This document shows, in pieces, positions 27,838 to 36,512 of a stretch of DNA of 64,000 nucleotides. A program made the translations under genes and the position numbers. The stretch's first letter is position 1. The number at the start of each line of letters is the position of its first letter. The notes beneath the pieces are model-generated. The model was not told the DNA's origin. It saw only the letters and a program-made list of their open reading frames with translations, and made no database searches. Source of the DNA: Streptomyces sp. CB02923 (GTDB lineage Bacteria > Actinomycetota > Actinomycetes > Streptomycetales > Streptomycetaceae); NCBI RefSeq assembly GCF_001905005.1, contig NZ_LWKZ01000005.1:1-64000 (forward strand), in the 5' to 3' direction.

Positions 27838-28830
27838 GTGTCACTGACACTGCCGAGCGAGGTCTCCTGGGTCCTCGGACTCCTCGGGTACGACTGGCCG
27901 GAAGCCGACGAGGACGCGCTCTTCAAGTGCGCCGAGACGTGGCGGAACTTCGCCACACAGGTCGAACAGGCGGCTTCGCAGGGCACGTCGGCGGCGAACG
28001 AGGTGGTCGGGGCCAACACGGGCGAAGCGGTCGACGGCTTCACCAAGGAATGGGGCGCTTTCTCCGGCAGTTCCGGTTCCGACCACTATCTGCGTGACGC
28101 CCAAATCGCCGCCGAGACCATCGCGTTGGCTTTCGACGCGGCAGCCATCGCCGTACTCACCGGCAAAATCGCGATCATCGCCCAGCTCGTCGTCCTCGCG
28201 GTGGAACTCATCGCCGCGCAAGCGGCCGCCCCCTTCACGTTCGGTCTTTCCGAAGCGGGCGCGGCGGGCGCGACGCAAATCACCCGCGTCGCCGTCCGCG
28301 AGATCCTGAACAAGATCAAGCAAGAGGTCGTCCAGGCCGCCACCAAGGCCATGGAACACGCGACGATGGACGCCATCAAGAAGCTGGCCAAGAAGGCGGT
28401 GTCCAAGGAAGCCCGGCAGCTGGCGACGGACTACGCCAAGAAGACGGTCAAGGACACGGTCAAGGAGACCGTCAAGGACAAGGTCGTCGAAGAGGGCAAG
28501 GCGAAAGCCACCGAAGCCGCCACGGAAATGGGACAGAACGTCGCCCAGCAGGGCATCGAGCACCATTTCGGCGCCCGCGACGGTATGGACTGGGGCGAAA
28601 CCGCCGACGTCGGCAAGGAAAAAGCCGGCGAATACGTCGACGGCCTCAAGGAAGGCGCCCAGAACCTGACCGACCCCCAGACGTACGTCGACCACGCCAG
28701 GGAAGACCTCACCAACCGCGGCCTCGACGCGACCCAGAAGCACGTGGACCACCGCACCGGCGGTGCCGCGACCCGCCACCAGGGCGTCACCGACGGCGCC
28801 AAGGATTCAGTGCGGGCCGTGTTCGGGTGA
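27838..28830 (+). CDS. CpnT N-terminal-like ESX effector, cassette A
   Basis: 330 residues. The N-terminus SLTLPSEVSWVLGLLGYDWP followed by ADEDALFKCAETWRNFA matches the WXG100-like domain at the start of CpnT-type type VII effectors. A hydrophobic region (about 110-145, with LAVELIAAQAAAPFTFGLSE) and a long Lys/Glu/Thr-rich amphipathic stretch (VKDTVKETVKDKVVEEGKAK) follow. The end, SVRAVFG, is nearly identical to that of its paralog at 28962. No toxin domain is recognised. The GTG start has a GGGGGAC site. Probably secreted with the WXG protein at 27277. Confidence 0.78.
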   Translation: MSLTLPSEVSWVLGLLGYDWPEADEDALFKCAETWRNFATQVEQAASQGTSAANEVVGANTGEAVDGFTKEWGAFSGSSGSDHYLRDAQIAAETIALAFDAAAIAVLTGKIAIIAQLVVLAVELIAAQAAAPFTFGLSEAGAAGATQITRVAVREILNKIKQEVVQAATKAMEHATMDAIKKLAKKAVSKEARQLATDYAKKTVKDTVKETVKDKVVEEGKAKATEAATEMGQNVAQQGIEHHFGARDGMDWGETADVGKEKAGEYVDGLKEGAQNLTDPQTYVDHAREDLTNRGLDATQKHVDHRTGGAATRHQGVTDGAKDSVRAVFG

Positions 28831-28832
28831 GG

Positions 28833-28853
28833 GGGCGGGCATGCCGGCCGCCC
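28833..28853. terminator. Weak hairpin between the convergent cassettes
   Basis: GGGCGG (28833-28838) pairs with CCGCCC (28848-28853), directly after the cassette A stop codon. Only six base pairs, no U-run. Confidence 0.3.
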
Positions 28854-28961
28854 GTGCCGACCACCGGCCGATGCCCACACCTCCGCGCCTCATCCACGCT
28901 TCCCTGACTCCGCGCCTCCCTGATTACGCGCCACCGCACCCCGGCGCCGCCCCCACGCCCT

Positions 28962-30059
28962 TCAGCCGAAAACGTTACGAACGTCCTCGGCGATGCCCCC
29001 TCCCCCGCTGCTTCCGTTCGTACTCCCGCTCGTACCTCCGCTCCCAGTCCTGTCTCCAGCCCCTTCCACCCCTCCCGGCCCTCTAGGTCCTCCCCTTCCG
29101 CTCTGAGTGGCGTCCCGCGCCTTCGCCGCCACGGCGTTGGTCCCCACCTCGGTCGCTCCATCGAGCAGACGGTCACGATGCGTCGCGGGGTCGAGGAGAC
29201 CGGCCAGGCCGCCTGCCCTCTCCGCCGGGCCGGTCGGCGCGCCGACGACGTACTCGCCGGGCCGGAACTCCCCGCCCTCGACCACCCCGAACTGCTTCGC
29301 GAATTCCTCCTTGGCACCGTCCAGCGCGTCACCCGGATCGATGCCGGCGCGAGCACCGAAGCGGGCCTCGATCCCTTGCTGGACGATGTCCTGCCCCGCC
29401 CCGGTCACGATGTCCGTGACCTTCTCCCCGGCGGGGGTGACAACCATGTCCCTGGCCGTCTTCTTCGCATACTCCGTCGCGAAGTCCTTGACCTGGTTCT
29501 GCACGAAGTCCGCGGCAATCTTCTTGACGCCCTTTTCGGCGGCATCCGCCATCGCCTTGGTGACGGCTTCGACGACCTCCTGTTTCAGCGTGTCCAGGAG
29601 CCGCCGCACCACGAGACGGGTGGCCTGGGTCACCCCCAGCGCCCCCACTTCCGAGAGGCCGAGGGTAAAAGGCGCGGCGGCCTGCGCCGCGATGAGTTCG
29701 ACCGCCAGGACGACGAGCTGCACGATGACTTCGGCCTTGGCCGCGAACACCGCGACCGCCGCCACCTCGAAAGCGATACCGATCACGTTGGCAGCGATCT
29801 GCGCATCGGTCAGGCAGGAACCGGGCCCACCGGAGAAGTCCTCCCACTCGCCCGTGAAGCGGCTCACCGCCTCACCCGAACTACCGGTGGCGACTTCCCG
29901 TACGGCCGATCCACCCCGCCCCTCAGCCCTTCCGACCTGAGCCGCGAACTCCAGCCAGGCCTGCCCGCACTCCATGAGCTTGTCCTCGTCCGCCGCGGGC
30001 CAGTGATACCCGAGCAGATCAAGCACCCACACGACCTCACCAGGCAGCGTCAGCGCCAC
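28962..30059 (-). CDS. CpnT N-terminal-like ESX effector, cassette B
   Basis: 365 residues, paralog of the gene at 27838 in the opposite orientation. Shared blocks are ALTLPGEVVWVLDLLGYHWP, the hydrophobic LVVLAVELIAAQAAAPFT, KQEVVEAVTKAM, QQGIEARFGAR and the final DVRNVFG. It differs in a longer Gly/Ser/Thr-rich C-terminal tail (about 320-350). No catalytic toxin domain is visible. The GTG start has a GGAGG site and lies 30 bases after the WXG gene at 30090. Confidence 0.78.
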   Translation of the reverse strand: MALTLPGEVVWVLDLLGYHWPAADEDKLMECGQAWLEFAAQVGRAEGRGGSAVREVATGSSGEAVSRFTGEWEDFSGGPGSCLTDAQIAANVIGIAFEVAAVAVFAAKAEVIVQLVVLAVELIAAQAAAPFTLGLSEVGALGVTQATRLVVRRLLDTLKQEVVEAVTKAMADAAEKGVKKIAADFVQNQVKDFATEYAKKTARDMVVTPAGEKVTDIVTGAGQDIVQQGIEARFGARAGIDPGDALDGAKEEFAKQFGVVEGGEFRPGEYVVGAPTGPAERAGGLAGLLDPATHRDRLLDGATEVGTNAVAAKARDATQSGRGGPRGPGGVEGAGDRTGSGGTSGSTNGSSGGGGIAEDVRNVFG

Positions 30060-30089
30060 AGCCGCCTCCTCCCCCAGCCCCCGCCGCCA

Positions 30090-30431
30090 TCACGGACCCC
30101 ATGGGGAAGGATGCGCACGCGCCACCTGACCGACGAGCTGGAGCCCCTCCCGCTCCGCCGTCTCGTACCCCCGCGCCATCTCCTGCAGGTTCTCCCCCAT
30201 GCCCGCCATCCGCCTGCCGAGCGAATCCATGGACTTGAACATGCCGTCCCGGACCGGCTCGTAAATCATCGCGAACGTCTCCGCGAATTCAGCACCCCGC
30301 CACGGCTCTCCCAACCCCTTCAGCCGGTCCTGCAACCGCCTGGAAGCGGTCCCGAACTCGGTCCCGATATCGACGAACTCCGCCCCTTGACGCCTGAGCC
30401 CGACCGGGTCGACATCGAATACCCTGCCCAT
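30090..30431 (-). CDS. WXG100 ESX protein, cassette B
   Basis: 113 residues with a strict WXG turn (WRG, 44-46) and a YxxxE signal (YETAE, 89-93). It mirrors the gene at 27277 and, like it, precedes a CpnT-like gene. The ATG at 30429-30431 is chosen by alignment with that paralog and has a G-rich leader; the frame stays open far upstream but without similarity. Probable secreted partner of the product of 28962. Confidence 0.8.
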   Translation of the reverse strand: MGRVFDVDPVGLRRQGAEFVDIGTEFGTASRRLQDRLKGLGEPWRGAEFAETFAMIYEPVRDGMFKSMDSLGRRMAGMGENLQEMARGYETAEREGLQLVGQVARAHPSPWGP

Positions 30432-30851
30432 CACACAGCCCCCACTCGCTCGAACAAGTAGCCAGCAAAAGGAATAGCGGGCTCCCCGCCCGCCCAAATC
30501 AGTGGCGAGAGCCTTCCACGCCGCCAAGCGGGCGGCAAACATCCGCACCCGTGAGCGGAACACGGCAAACGCACTCGCACACCCGCCCCGACGCCCCGCA
30601 CCACGCCGCTCACACAATCCGAAGAAACCTTTACCATGCCACGATCAGGCCCCAGCGACGCGATGCCGCGCAGACGTTCCCCTCGGCGATACAGTCACCA
30701 CCTCGAACCCGAACGCCATAAAGCGAGTCACTCCCGGACGAGCAACCGAAACAAACTGGGCACACACCCGTCGTTTTCAGTCCTCACTCATCCGGGCGAA
30801 CGGCGCGCACTCCGCTGACGACTCTTTCCGTCTCCCCCTCCCCGCACGCAA
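30432..30851. other. Intergenic region between cassette B and the first mycosin
   Basis: About 420 bases, somewhat less GC-rich around 30610-30790, with no supported gene. It should contain the promoter of the cassette B operon, but no good -35/-10 pair was found. Confidence 0.4.
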
Positions 30852-30885
30852 AGAAGGGGCCCGCAGCGAGCTGCGGACCCCTTCT
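30852..30885 (-). terminator. Terminator after the first mycosin gene
   Basis: A 15-bp stem with one mismatch (30852-30866 with 30871-30885, CGAG loop) lies 20 bases past the stop codon. Confidence 0.8.
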
Positions 30886-30905
30886 GGCGTTACGCGATGC
30901 CGTGA

Positions 30906-32267
30906 CTACTGTCCCGGCGGACCCGGAGGCTGGGCAGGCGGAGCCGACGGAGCCGACGGGTAGGAACCGTAGGCGTTGGGCTGCTGCCCATACGGGTTCG
31001 GCTGCTGCTGGTACGGCCCGGCCTGGTGCGGCGGGTAACCGGTGTTGCCACCGGGCCCTCCGTAGCCACCGGGACCACCGGGCGGCGGGCCGCCATTGTT
31101 CTTCTTGCGCCGCACGACGACGATGACGACCACCAGAGCCGCCACCAGCAGAACCAGTACGAGACCGATGACGACGATCGGAGAAATTCCGATACCGCCA
31201 CCACTCGCCTTCTGCTCACCGGTCTTGCCGGGGGTGGCTCCGTCATTCCCGGCGGAAGTCGGATCCGTGACTTCCGGAGCCTTGAGCGGGCCGTACTTGG
31301 ACCCGGCCGGAATGTCCTGGGTGAGCGCACGGTACGGGCGGATGGTGCCGTATCCGTACTTGGGACTCGGCGTGCTGATGTCCGACTTGCCGTCGGGAGT
31401 GATCGCCGTCTTCGTCAGACGATTGGCGACCTGGCCGGCAGTGAGGTTCGGATACTTGGACCGGACCAGCGCGGCGGCGGCGGAGACGTAAGCGGTGGCG
31501 TCGGAGGTACCGTCCGCCTGCCGGTATTTGGAGCCGAGGCCGGCTGAGTAGATACCTTCGCCGGGGGCGAGGAGACGGACATGCGGGCCGTAGTTGGACT
31601 TGCGCCAGACTTGCCCGTCTTTGGCCACAGCGCCTACAGCGAGGACTCCGGGAGCCGCAGCCGGGTACATGGGCGTTTCTACGCCGTCATTTCCCGTTCC
31701 AGCGACGATCAGTACGTCCTTGGCCAGGGCGTAGCTGATTGCTTCCTTCTCTTTCTGGTCGAACCCAACGCCGCCGAAGGACATGTTGACGATCTTCGCC
31801 CCGTGATCAACCGCGTAGCGCAGCGGCTCGGCGAAGCCGTTCTCCGAGGAGACACCACCTTCCGAATCCTTCGTCTTGATCGGAAGGATTTTGACCCCGG
31901 GTGCCAGGCCCTTGATACCGTCGGCGCCATTCGGACCATGGCCATGACCAGCGATCAGGGACGCCATTCCGGTTCCATGGCCGTCCCCCGGCTCCTGGTC
32001 AGCGGTGCCGCCGTCCGAGGCGAAACTCTTTCCGGGGAGAACGCTGCCCTTGAGATCGGGGTGATTACCGTCGACCCCTGTGTCCACAACAGCGACAGTG
32101 ACGTTCTCACCTGTGGACTTTCCCCAGACGTCCTTGGCTCCGAACGCACCAAGCGCCCACTGCCCGTCCCTGATGTAGTCCGCCGAAGCAGCCGGTGCGG
32201 TGCCGATGACCAGCGCTCCCGCCAAGACCGCGCCGCTCACCGCACGCAGCGTCCGCGTGAAGCTCAT
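30906..32267 (-). CDS. Mycosin-type subtilisin protease (first copy)
   Basis: 453-residue S8 serine protease. A signal peptide (1-29, ending ASA) is followed by the catalytic triad D62 (VVDTGVD), H97 (GDGHGTGMAS) and S255 (DGTSDATAYVSA), with the oxyanion Asn in GTGNDG (193). A C-terminal membrane helix (about 365-388) leads to a cytoplasmic tail rich in Pro, Gly, Gln and Tyr. This is the mycosin plan, though the Ser motif differs from the usual GTSxAAP. The ATG at 32265-32267 is favoured over a GTG three codons upstream because GAGAGG is then well spaced. Confidence 0.86.
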   Translation of the reverse strand: MSFTRTLRAVSGAVLAGALVIGTAPAASADYIRDGQWALGAFGAKDVWGKSTGENVTVAVVDTGVDGNHPDLKGSVLPGKSFASDGGTADQEPGDGHGTGMASLIAGHGHGPNGADGIKGLAPGVKILPIKTKDSEGGVSSENGFAEPLRYAVDHGAKIVNMSFGGVGFDQKEKEAISYALAKDVLIVAGTGNDGVETPMYPAAAPGVLAVGAVAKDGQVWRKSNYGPHVRLLAPGEGIYSAGLGSKYRQADGTSDATAYVSAAAALVRSKYPNLTAGQVANRLTKTAITPDGKSDISTPSPKYGYGTIRPYRALTQDIPAGSKYGPLKAPEVTDPTSAGNDGATPGKTGEQKASGGGIGISPIVVIGLVLVLLVAALVVVIVVVRRKKNNGGPPPGGPGGYGGPGGNTGYPPHQAGPYQQQPNPYGQQPNAYGSYPSAPSAPPAQPPGPPGQ

Positions 32268-32293
32268 GCCGTACACCTCTCCTGAAACAGGGC

Positions 32294-32323
32294 GGGGCCC
32301 GCAGCCCGAGGACTGCGGGCCCC
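32294..32323 (-). terminator. Terminator after the Gly-rich WXG gene
   Basis: GGGGCCCGCAG (32294-32304) pairs exactly with CTGCGGGCCCC (32313-32323). It lies 35 bases past the stop of the gene at 32359 and 26 bases before the first mycosin start. Confidence 0.8.
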
Positions 32324-32358
32324 GTCTCGTCTTCGCCGGCTGTCAGACCGACTGGTCC

Positions 32359-33867
32359 CTACTCGATGACCTTGGGCGCCACATTACGCTCCGGCGTCCA
32401 GGTCTCCTCGTCCTCGACGAGGTAGTCGGGGCGCTGCCCGTTCTCGCCCTTGTCGTTGCCCTTGGCGCCGTGAGCGCCGGGAGCACCCGCCATGCCCATC
32501 GGACGGCGGCCGTTCCCGCCGGTGCCCGCCTGCGCACCACCACGGCTGCGGTGCAGACCCGCGCCGCCCTGTGCGCCGCCGCCGGTCTTGCTGCCGCTGG
32601 TGCTGCCGACCACGCCGCCCTTCTGGCGAGCCAGTGCGCCGCCACGGCCTGCGGCGGCTCCTCCGCCACGGCCTGCGCCGGCGCCTGCCGCACCACCCAT
32701 GCCGGGCATTCCCTGACGCCCGCCGCGCGCGCCTCCGGTGCCGGAACCGCTGCCGGAACCGGGACCTCCGATGCGACTGGCCGACGTGCCACCGGGACCG
32801 CCGCCGGCTTTACCGCCACCCGCGATACCAGGCATGCCCGGCCCGCCGCCGAGGTGTCCGCCGCCTCCGGGGCCACCGTTCAGCTGCCCGCCGCCGCCAG
32901 GATTCCCCAGACCGGGGCCGCCGCCGCTTGGACCGGTGCTGGTCAGACCACCGCCGGGGCCCGAAGTGCTGGGCGGGTTGAAGCTGTCGAGGCCGGTGCC
33001 GATGTTGGACGGCATGCCGCCCTTGCCGGGCTGGACGGAGCCCACGCCGCCGTGGATGCCGTCCGTCTTGGGAGCCTGGAGTCCGTCGGAGGAGAAACCG
33101 GGGCCCTTGCCCAGAGAGCCCCCCGGTCCGCCCACGAGCGGCTTGGGCTTCTTTGCTACCGCTGCGGGGAGCGGGAGGACGGGCGGGACCGCAGGTCCGG
33201 TGTTGGGCGGCGGAATATCAGTGTCATCGTTGAATTTGGCGTTCGGGGGCTTACCAATCGCGGCCGCGTTCGTTCGGTATGCGGCACCCAGGTACTCCAT
33301 GGTCGCCGCAGCCTTCAGCTGGGTTTCCTTACCGGCGGAGAGGTTGTCCTCGTTGTCCTCGACAACCTGAGCGGCACTCTTCCCGCCCGCCAGCGCGGAG
33401 TTGGCCTTCGAGTCGTCCCGGCCGACGCTGTCCGTGGCCCAGTCCCAGGCGCGACTGCCCCAGCTCGGCCACTCCATCCCATCCAGGTGCTTCTTGTACT
33501 CACCCAGCGCTTCGCTCGAACGCTTCATGCCTTCGCCGACGACCTTGGCGTAGGAGGCACCGTTCTCGATGTTCTTGCTGATCTTCTCGGCTCGGGTGCG
33601 GAAGGCTTTGGCGGCGTCGCCCTCCCAGTGCTCCAGGACCTCATTGATGGCCTTGTCGAACATGGCCTTGATGCCGCCACCGTTGTCGCTGACCAGCTGG
33701 TTGTGCACCTGTTCCCAGGCGTGCCCGACACCGGCGACATCGTCGGGCTTCGCGTTGGCCACCATGGCCTTCAGCGATTCGAAGTCGATGTTGTGGAACT
33801 TCGTCGTGTTCTCGATCGCGTAGCACTTGTCCTGCGGTGCGTACTTCGAGTTCGCGTAACTACCCAC
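32359..33867 (-). CDS. Long Gly-rich WXG/PPE-like ESX protein
   Basis: 502 residues. The helical N-terminal 200 residues contain a WXG turn (HWEGDAAKAF, W81), then a Pro-rich linker and about 230 residues dominated by Gly, Pro, Ala and Ser. The C-terminus is suddenly ordered and acidic, DYLVEDEETW, and contains the YxxxD export motif (YLVED, near 482). This conserved end with a variable Gly-rich middle is typical of PPE-like ESX proteins of Streptomyces. The GTG start has a GAGGGGG leader. Its gene sits between the two mycosins. Confidence 0.82.
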   Translation of the reverse strand: MGSYANSKYAPQDKCYAIENTTKFHNIDFESLKAMVANAKPDDVAGVGHAWEQVHNQLVSDNGGGIKAMFDKAINEVLEHWEGDAAKAFRTRAEKISKNIENGASYAKVVGEGMKRSSEALGEYKKHLDGMEWPSWGSRAWDWATDSVGRDDSKANSALAGGKSAAQVVEDNEDNLSAGKETQLKAAATMEYLGAAYRTNAAAIGKPPNAKFNDDTDIPPPNTGPAVPPVLPLPAAVAKKPKPLVGGPGGSLGKGPGFSSDGLQAPKTDGIHGGVGSVQPGKGGMPSNIGTGLDSFNPPSTSGPGGGLTSTGPSGGGPGLGNPGGGGQLNGGPGGGGHLGGGPGMPGIAGGGKAGGGPGGTSASRIGGPGSGSGSGTGGARGGRQGMPGMGGAAGAGAGRGGGAAAGRGGALARQKGGVVGSTSGSKTGGGAQGGAGLHRSRGGAQAGTGGNGRRPMGMAGAPGAHGAKGNDKGENGQRPDYLVEDEETWTPERNVAPKVIE

Positions 33868-33916
33868 GGGCCTGCCCCCTCTTCTGCTCAGTTTTCCCAG
33901 TATCCACAGTCACGGT

Positions 33917-34264
33917 TCACCGGTACTGGTTACCCGACGAAGACTGCCCGTGGTTCATCGCGTTGCTGGTGTCCTGCTCACGGTCCTGGTACGCGCCGTG
34001 CGTTTTGGCCGTCTTCTTCGACAAGTCGTCGATCAAGTCTTCGAGCTTCTTGAGGACATACGTTTCGATATGCGCCTTCATCTCGCCGTGCGCATTCCGA
34101 AGCTCCCCCTCCTCCGAGAACCCCTGCCCCAGCGCGCCAGGCGGCAGATGCGTCCCACTCTTAGCCTTGCCCGAAGCCCCCTGCATGTCCTTCAGTACGG
34201 CGTTGAGCTTTTTCACCACTTCGTCCAACCGGTCAAGATCAACGCGGTAGGAATCGTTAGCCAT
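33917..34264 (-). CDS. ESX-associated helical protein
   Basis: 115 residues: helix (8-30), a Gly/Pro-rich turn (HLPPGALGQGF), and a long second helix. It has no WXG tryptophan, but the YxxxE signal (YQDRE, 92-96) is in the expected place. It starts eight bases before the end of the mycosin gene at 34257, so the genes overlap and are co-translated. Probable substrate or partner of the Gly-rich protein encoded just downstream. Confidence 0.75.
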   Translation of the reverse strand: MANDSYRVDLDRLDEVVKKLNAVLKDMQGASGKAKSGTHLPPGALGQGFSEEGELRNAHGEMKAHIETYVLKKLEDLIDDLSKKTAKTHGAYQDREQDTSNAMNHGQSSSGNQYR

Positions 34265-35531
34265 GATTGGCCTCCCCGTTCGAGTTGTAGCCGGTCTTGC
34301 GGCGCCAGTCGCGCATGGCGATCGAGGTGCCGACGACCGTGGCGACGGCTAGGGCGCCGCCGCCGATGATGTAGATGGCGATGCGGGCCTGTCGTTCCTC
34401 GGTGGATTCGCCGATGGTCAGGACGGCCGGCTGGATGTTGGCGCCGGCGTCGGCCCGGTCGGAGTCGGTGTCCGGCTTGGGCTCGCCGGTCGGCTTGGTC
34501 TTGTCGTTGAGGGCCGCTACCGGGTCGACGACGCCCCAGCCGATGTTGTGGTCGCGGTTCTTGCGAACGCGTTCGGCGGTCTTCTCCAGGTGCCAGATGA
34601 TCTCGCGCGGCTTCCACTTCTGGTGTTCGGCCTTGTTGCGGCCGACCAGGAGTGCCGCGGCGCCGGCCGCGTACGGGGCGGCGAAGCTGGTGCCCTGGTC
34701 GACGCAGTTGCCGCCGTTGGGGACGGTGGAGACCATGTCCACGCCGGGGGCGGCGAGGTCGACGAAGGAGCCGGCCTGGGAGAAGGGGGCGCGCTCGTTG
34801 TTGCGGTCGGAGGCGCCGACGGCCAGGACGTTGGAGTTCTCGAAGGCGGCCGGGTACATGCTCTGCTCGGCGCCGCTGGCGCCGCCGTTGCCTGCCGAGG
34901 CGACGATGAGGATGTCCTTGGCCTCGGCGGCGGTGACCGCGGCGCGCAGGCTGCCCAGGCGCGCGGGGTCCGCGTTGGTGCCCTGGGAGATGTTGATGAT
35001 GTCGGCGCCCGCGGCGACCGCGTCGGTGATCGCCTTGGCGAGGCTGTCGGCCGTACCGCCCTTTTCTTTGTCCGTCTGCTGGAAGGGGATGATCGTCGCC
35101 TTGGGGGCGAGACCGTAGAAGCCGGAGCCGGCTTTCGTACGGGCGGCGATGATGCCCGCGACCTTCGTGCCGTGACCGACCTGGTCCTCGGTGGGCTTGC
35201 CCTTGTCGACGTAGCTCTTGCCGCCGCTGATCGCGGTGCGCAGCTGTTCGTTGCCGGCGTCGACGCCGGTGTCGATGACGGCGACCTTGACGCCCTCACC
35301 CCGTCCGTAGGCCCACATCTGCCGGGTGAGCAGGCGTTGCAGCGACCACGGGGTCTCTTTGATGTCGTCGGTGCCGAACGTGCACTGTCCACTGTTCAGG
35401 GGCACGTTCGGGTCCGCGGACGCCGGCGCGGCCGTCGCGCAGGACAGTGCGACGGCCGAGGCCGCACCGGCCAGGGCTACCGTCGCGCGTCGGCGGTGGC
35501 CGGCTCGGTGACCATTGGCACGAGATCCCAC
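34257..35531 (-). CDS. mycP: Mycosin MycP (second copy)
   Basis: 424-residue S8 protease that stabilises the ESX membrane complex and cleaves secreted substrates. Signal peptide 1-39 (ending ASA); triad D87 (VIDTGVD), H120 (GHGTKVAG), S282 (QGTSFAAP); oxyanion N215. Cys50 and Cys276 could form the disulfide that pins the N-terminal extension in MycP proteins. A C-terminal membrane helix lies at about 390-412. All motifs are canonical, unlike in the copy at 30906. The GTG start has a weak ribosome site. Confidence 0.88.
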   Translation of the reverse strand: MGSRANGHRAGHRRRATVALAGAASAVALSCATAAPASADPNVPLNSGQCTFGTDDIKETPWSLQRLLTRQMWAYGRGEGVKVAVIDTGVDAGNEQLRTAISGGKSYVDKGKPTEDQVGHGTKVAGIIAARTKAGSGFYGLAPKATIIPFQQTDKEKGGTADSLAKAITDAVAAGADIINISQGTNADPARLGSLRAAVTAAEAKDILIVASAGNGGASGAEQSMYPAAFENSNVLAVGASDRNNERAPFSQAGSFVDLAAPGVDMVSTVPNGGNCVDQGTSFAAPYAAGAAALLVGRNKAEHQKWKPREIIWHLEKTAERVRKNRDHNIGWGVVDPVAALNDKTKPTGEPKPDTDSDRADAGANIQPAVLTIGESTEERQARIAIYIIGGGALAVATVVGTSIAMRDWRRKTGYNSNGEANHG

Positions 35532-35726
35532 GAGGTGTCTGCTCTCCGTGTGTGGCGGATTCGGTTAGGTGAGGGGGAGGAACCGGGGAGGCGGTGGAGG
35601 AAGTGGGTGGACTGCGTGAGGGCGAGCGCACTGGTGCAGCGCGCCCGCCCTCATTCACCACTGTGCGAGCCTTCGTGGCTGCTCAGCCGTTGTGCCGTGT
35701 CCGTACCGTCGGTGGACGGCGAGGAA

Positions 35727-36020
35727 TCAGCCGCCCCAGATGCTGGCGTTCTTGGACTCGGTGCTCTGGTAGTTCTGAGCGGCCTGGTCCAGGGCCTTGG
35801 CGATGGCTTCCAAGGTCGAGTGCAGGGAAGCGGCGCGCTGGTCCCACTCGCGCTGGCGGGCCTGGTAGCCCTCCTGCGCGGCACCTTCCCAGCTGGCGGC
35901 GATCTTCTTGACACCCGACTCGAGGTCGTCGAGCTGGGTACGGATGTTGTTGGCCGTTCCGCGCACGTCGGAGCTGGCCTGGGAGATCGTCGCGAAATTG
36001 ACGAGGATCTGGCCGGACAT
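35727..36020 (-). CDS. esxB: WXG100 secreted protein of the core esx pair (97 residues)
   Basis: Helix-turn-helix ESX substrate with WEG at 44-46 and the YxxxE signal YQSTE at 84-88. It lies directly downstream of the other WXG100 gene and next to eccB, the standard place of the esx pair. Such pairs form a heterodimer exported by EccC. The ATG has a GAGGAG site. Which of the two is called esxA or esxB is a naming convention I could not verify here. Confidence 0.85.
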   Translation of the reverse strand: MSGQILVNFATISQASSDVRGTANNIRTQLDDLESGVKKIAASWEGAAQEGYQARQREWDQRAASLHSTLEAIAKALDQAAQNYQSTESKNASIWGG

Positions 36021-36060
36021 GTGGTCTCCTCGGGGAGTTGAGCTCTGGTCGATTCACATG

Positions 36061-36118
36061 CCGCAGCAGGCCGGCCGGCCCACGGTCCGCCGGGGCGGTG
36101 GGCCGGTGCGTGCTGCGG
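36061..36118 (-). other. Hairpin between the two esx genes
   Basis: An outer stem CCGCAGCA/TGCTGCGG (36061-36068, 36111-36118) encloses an inner CCGGCCCAC/GTGGGCCGG stem (36075-36083, 36098-36106). It may adjust the relative levels of the two products or stabilise the mRNA. Confidence 0.6.
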
Positions 36119-36154
36119 CGAAGTGGGCGCGCCGCGGTGGGCGGCGCGGTCCCG

Positions 36155-36478
36155 TCATCCGAAGGGCGAGGCCTGCGCGGAGACGTGGGACATCGACTGG
36201 GCCTGCTCCTCTTCCGAGGCCACGTAGTTCTTCGTGGTCGAGTCGATCGCTTCCTTGATCTCGTTCAGCAGCTGGTTCAGGCGCTTGGCGTCATCATTCA
36301 CCTGGGTCTGCAGCTGGTGGTACGAGGAGGCAGCAGAGCCCTTCCAGCCAGCCGTGATGCCCTCGACGACCCCGTTGAGGCGAGTGATCTCACCCTGGAT
36401 CGACTGGTTGACGGAGGAGATACGGCCGCTGAATGCGACCATCTCCTCCTCAGTGGTTGTGAACTGCTGACCAGCCAT
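36155..36478 (-). CDS. esxA: WXG100 secreted protein of the core esx pair (107 residues)
   Basis: WKG turn at 45-47 between two long helices, YxxxE signal YVASE at 85-89, and a short flexible tail. First gene of the esx pair, transcribed from the promoter at 36571-36600 with a leader of about 85 bases that includes a hairpin. The ATG is preceded by GGGGGAC at a slightly long distance. Streptomyces EsxA/EsxB proteins are exported by this system and affect development. The A/B naming is by convention. Confidence 0.86.
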   Translation of the reverse strand: MAGQQFTTTEEEMVAFSGRISSVNQSIQGEITRLNGVVEGITAGWKGSAASSYHQLQTQVNDDAKRLNQLLNEIKEAIDSTTKNYVASEEEQAQSMSHVSAQASPFG

Positions 36479-36512
36479 AAGTCAACGTCCCCCATGAGAC
36501 TCGTACGTCGTG

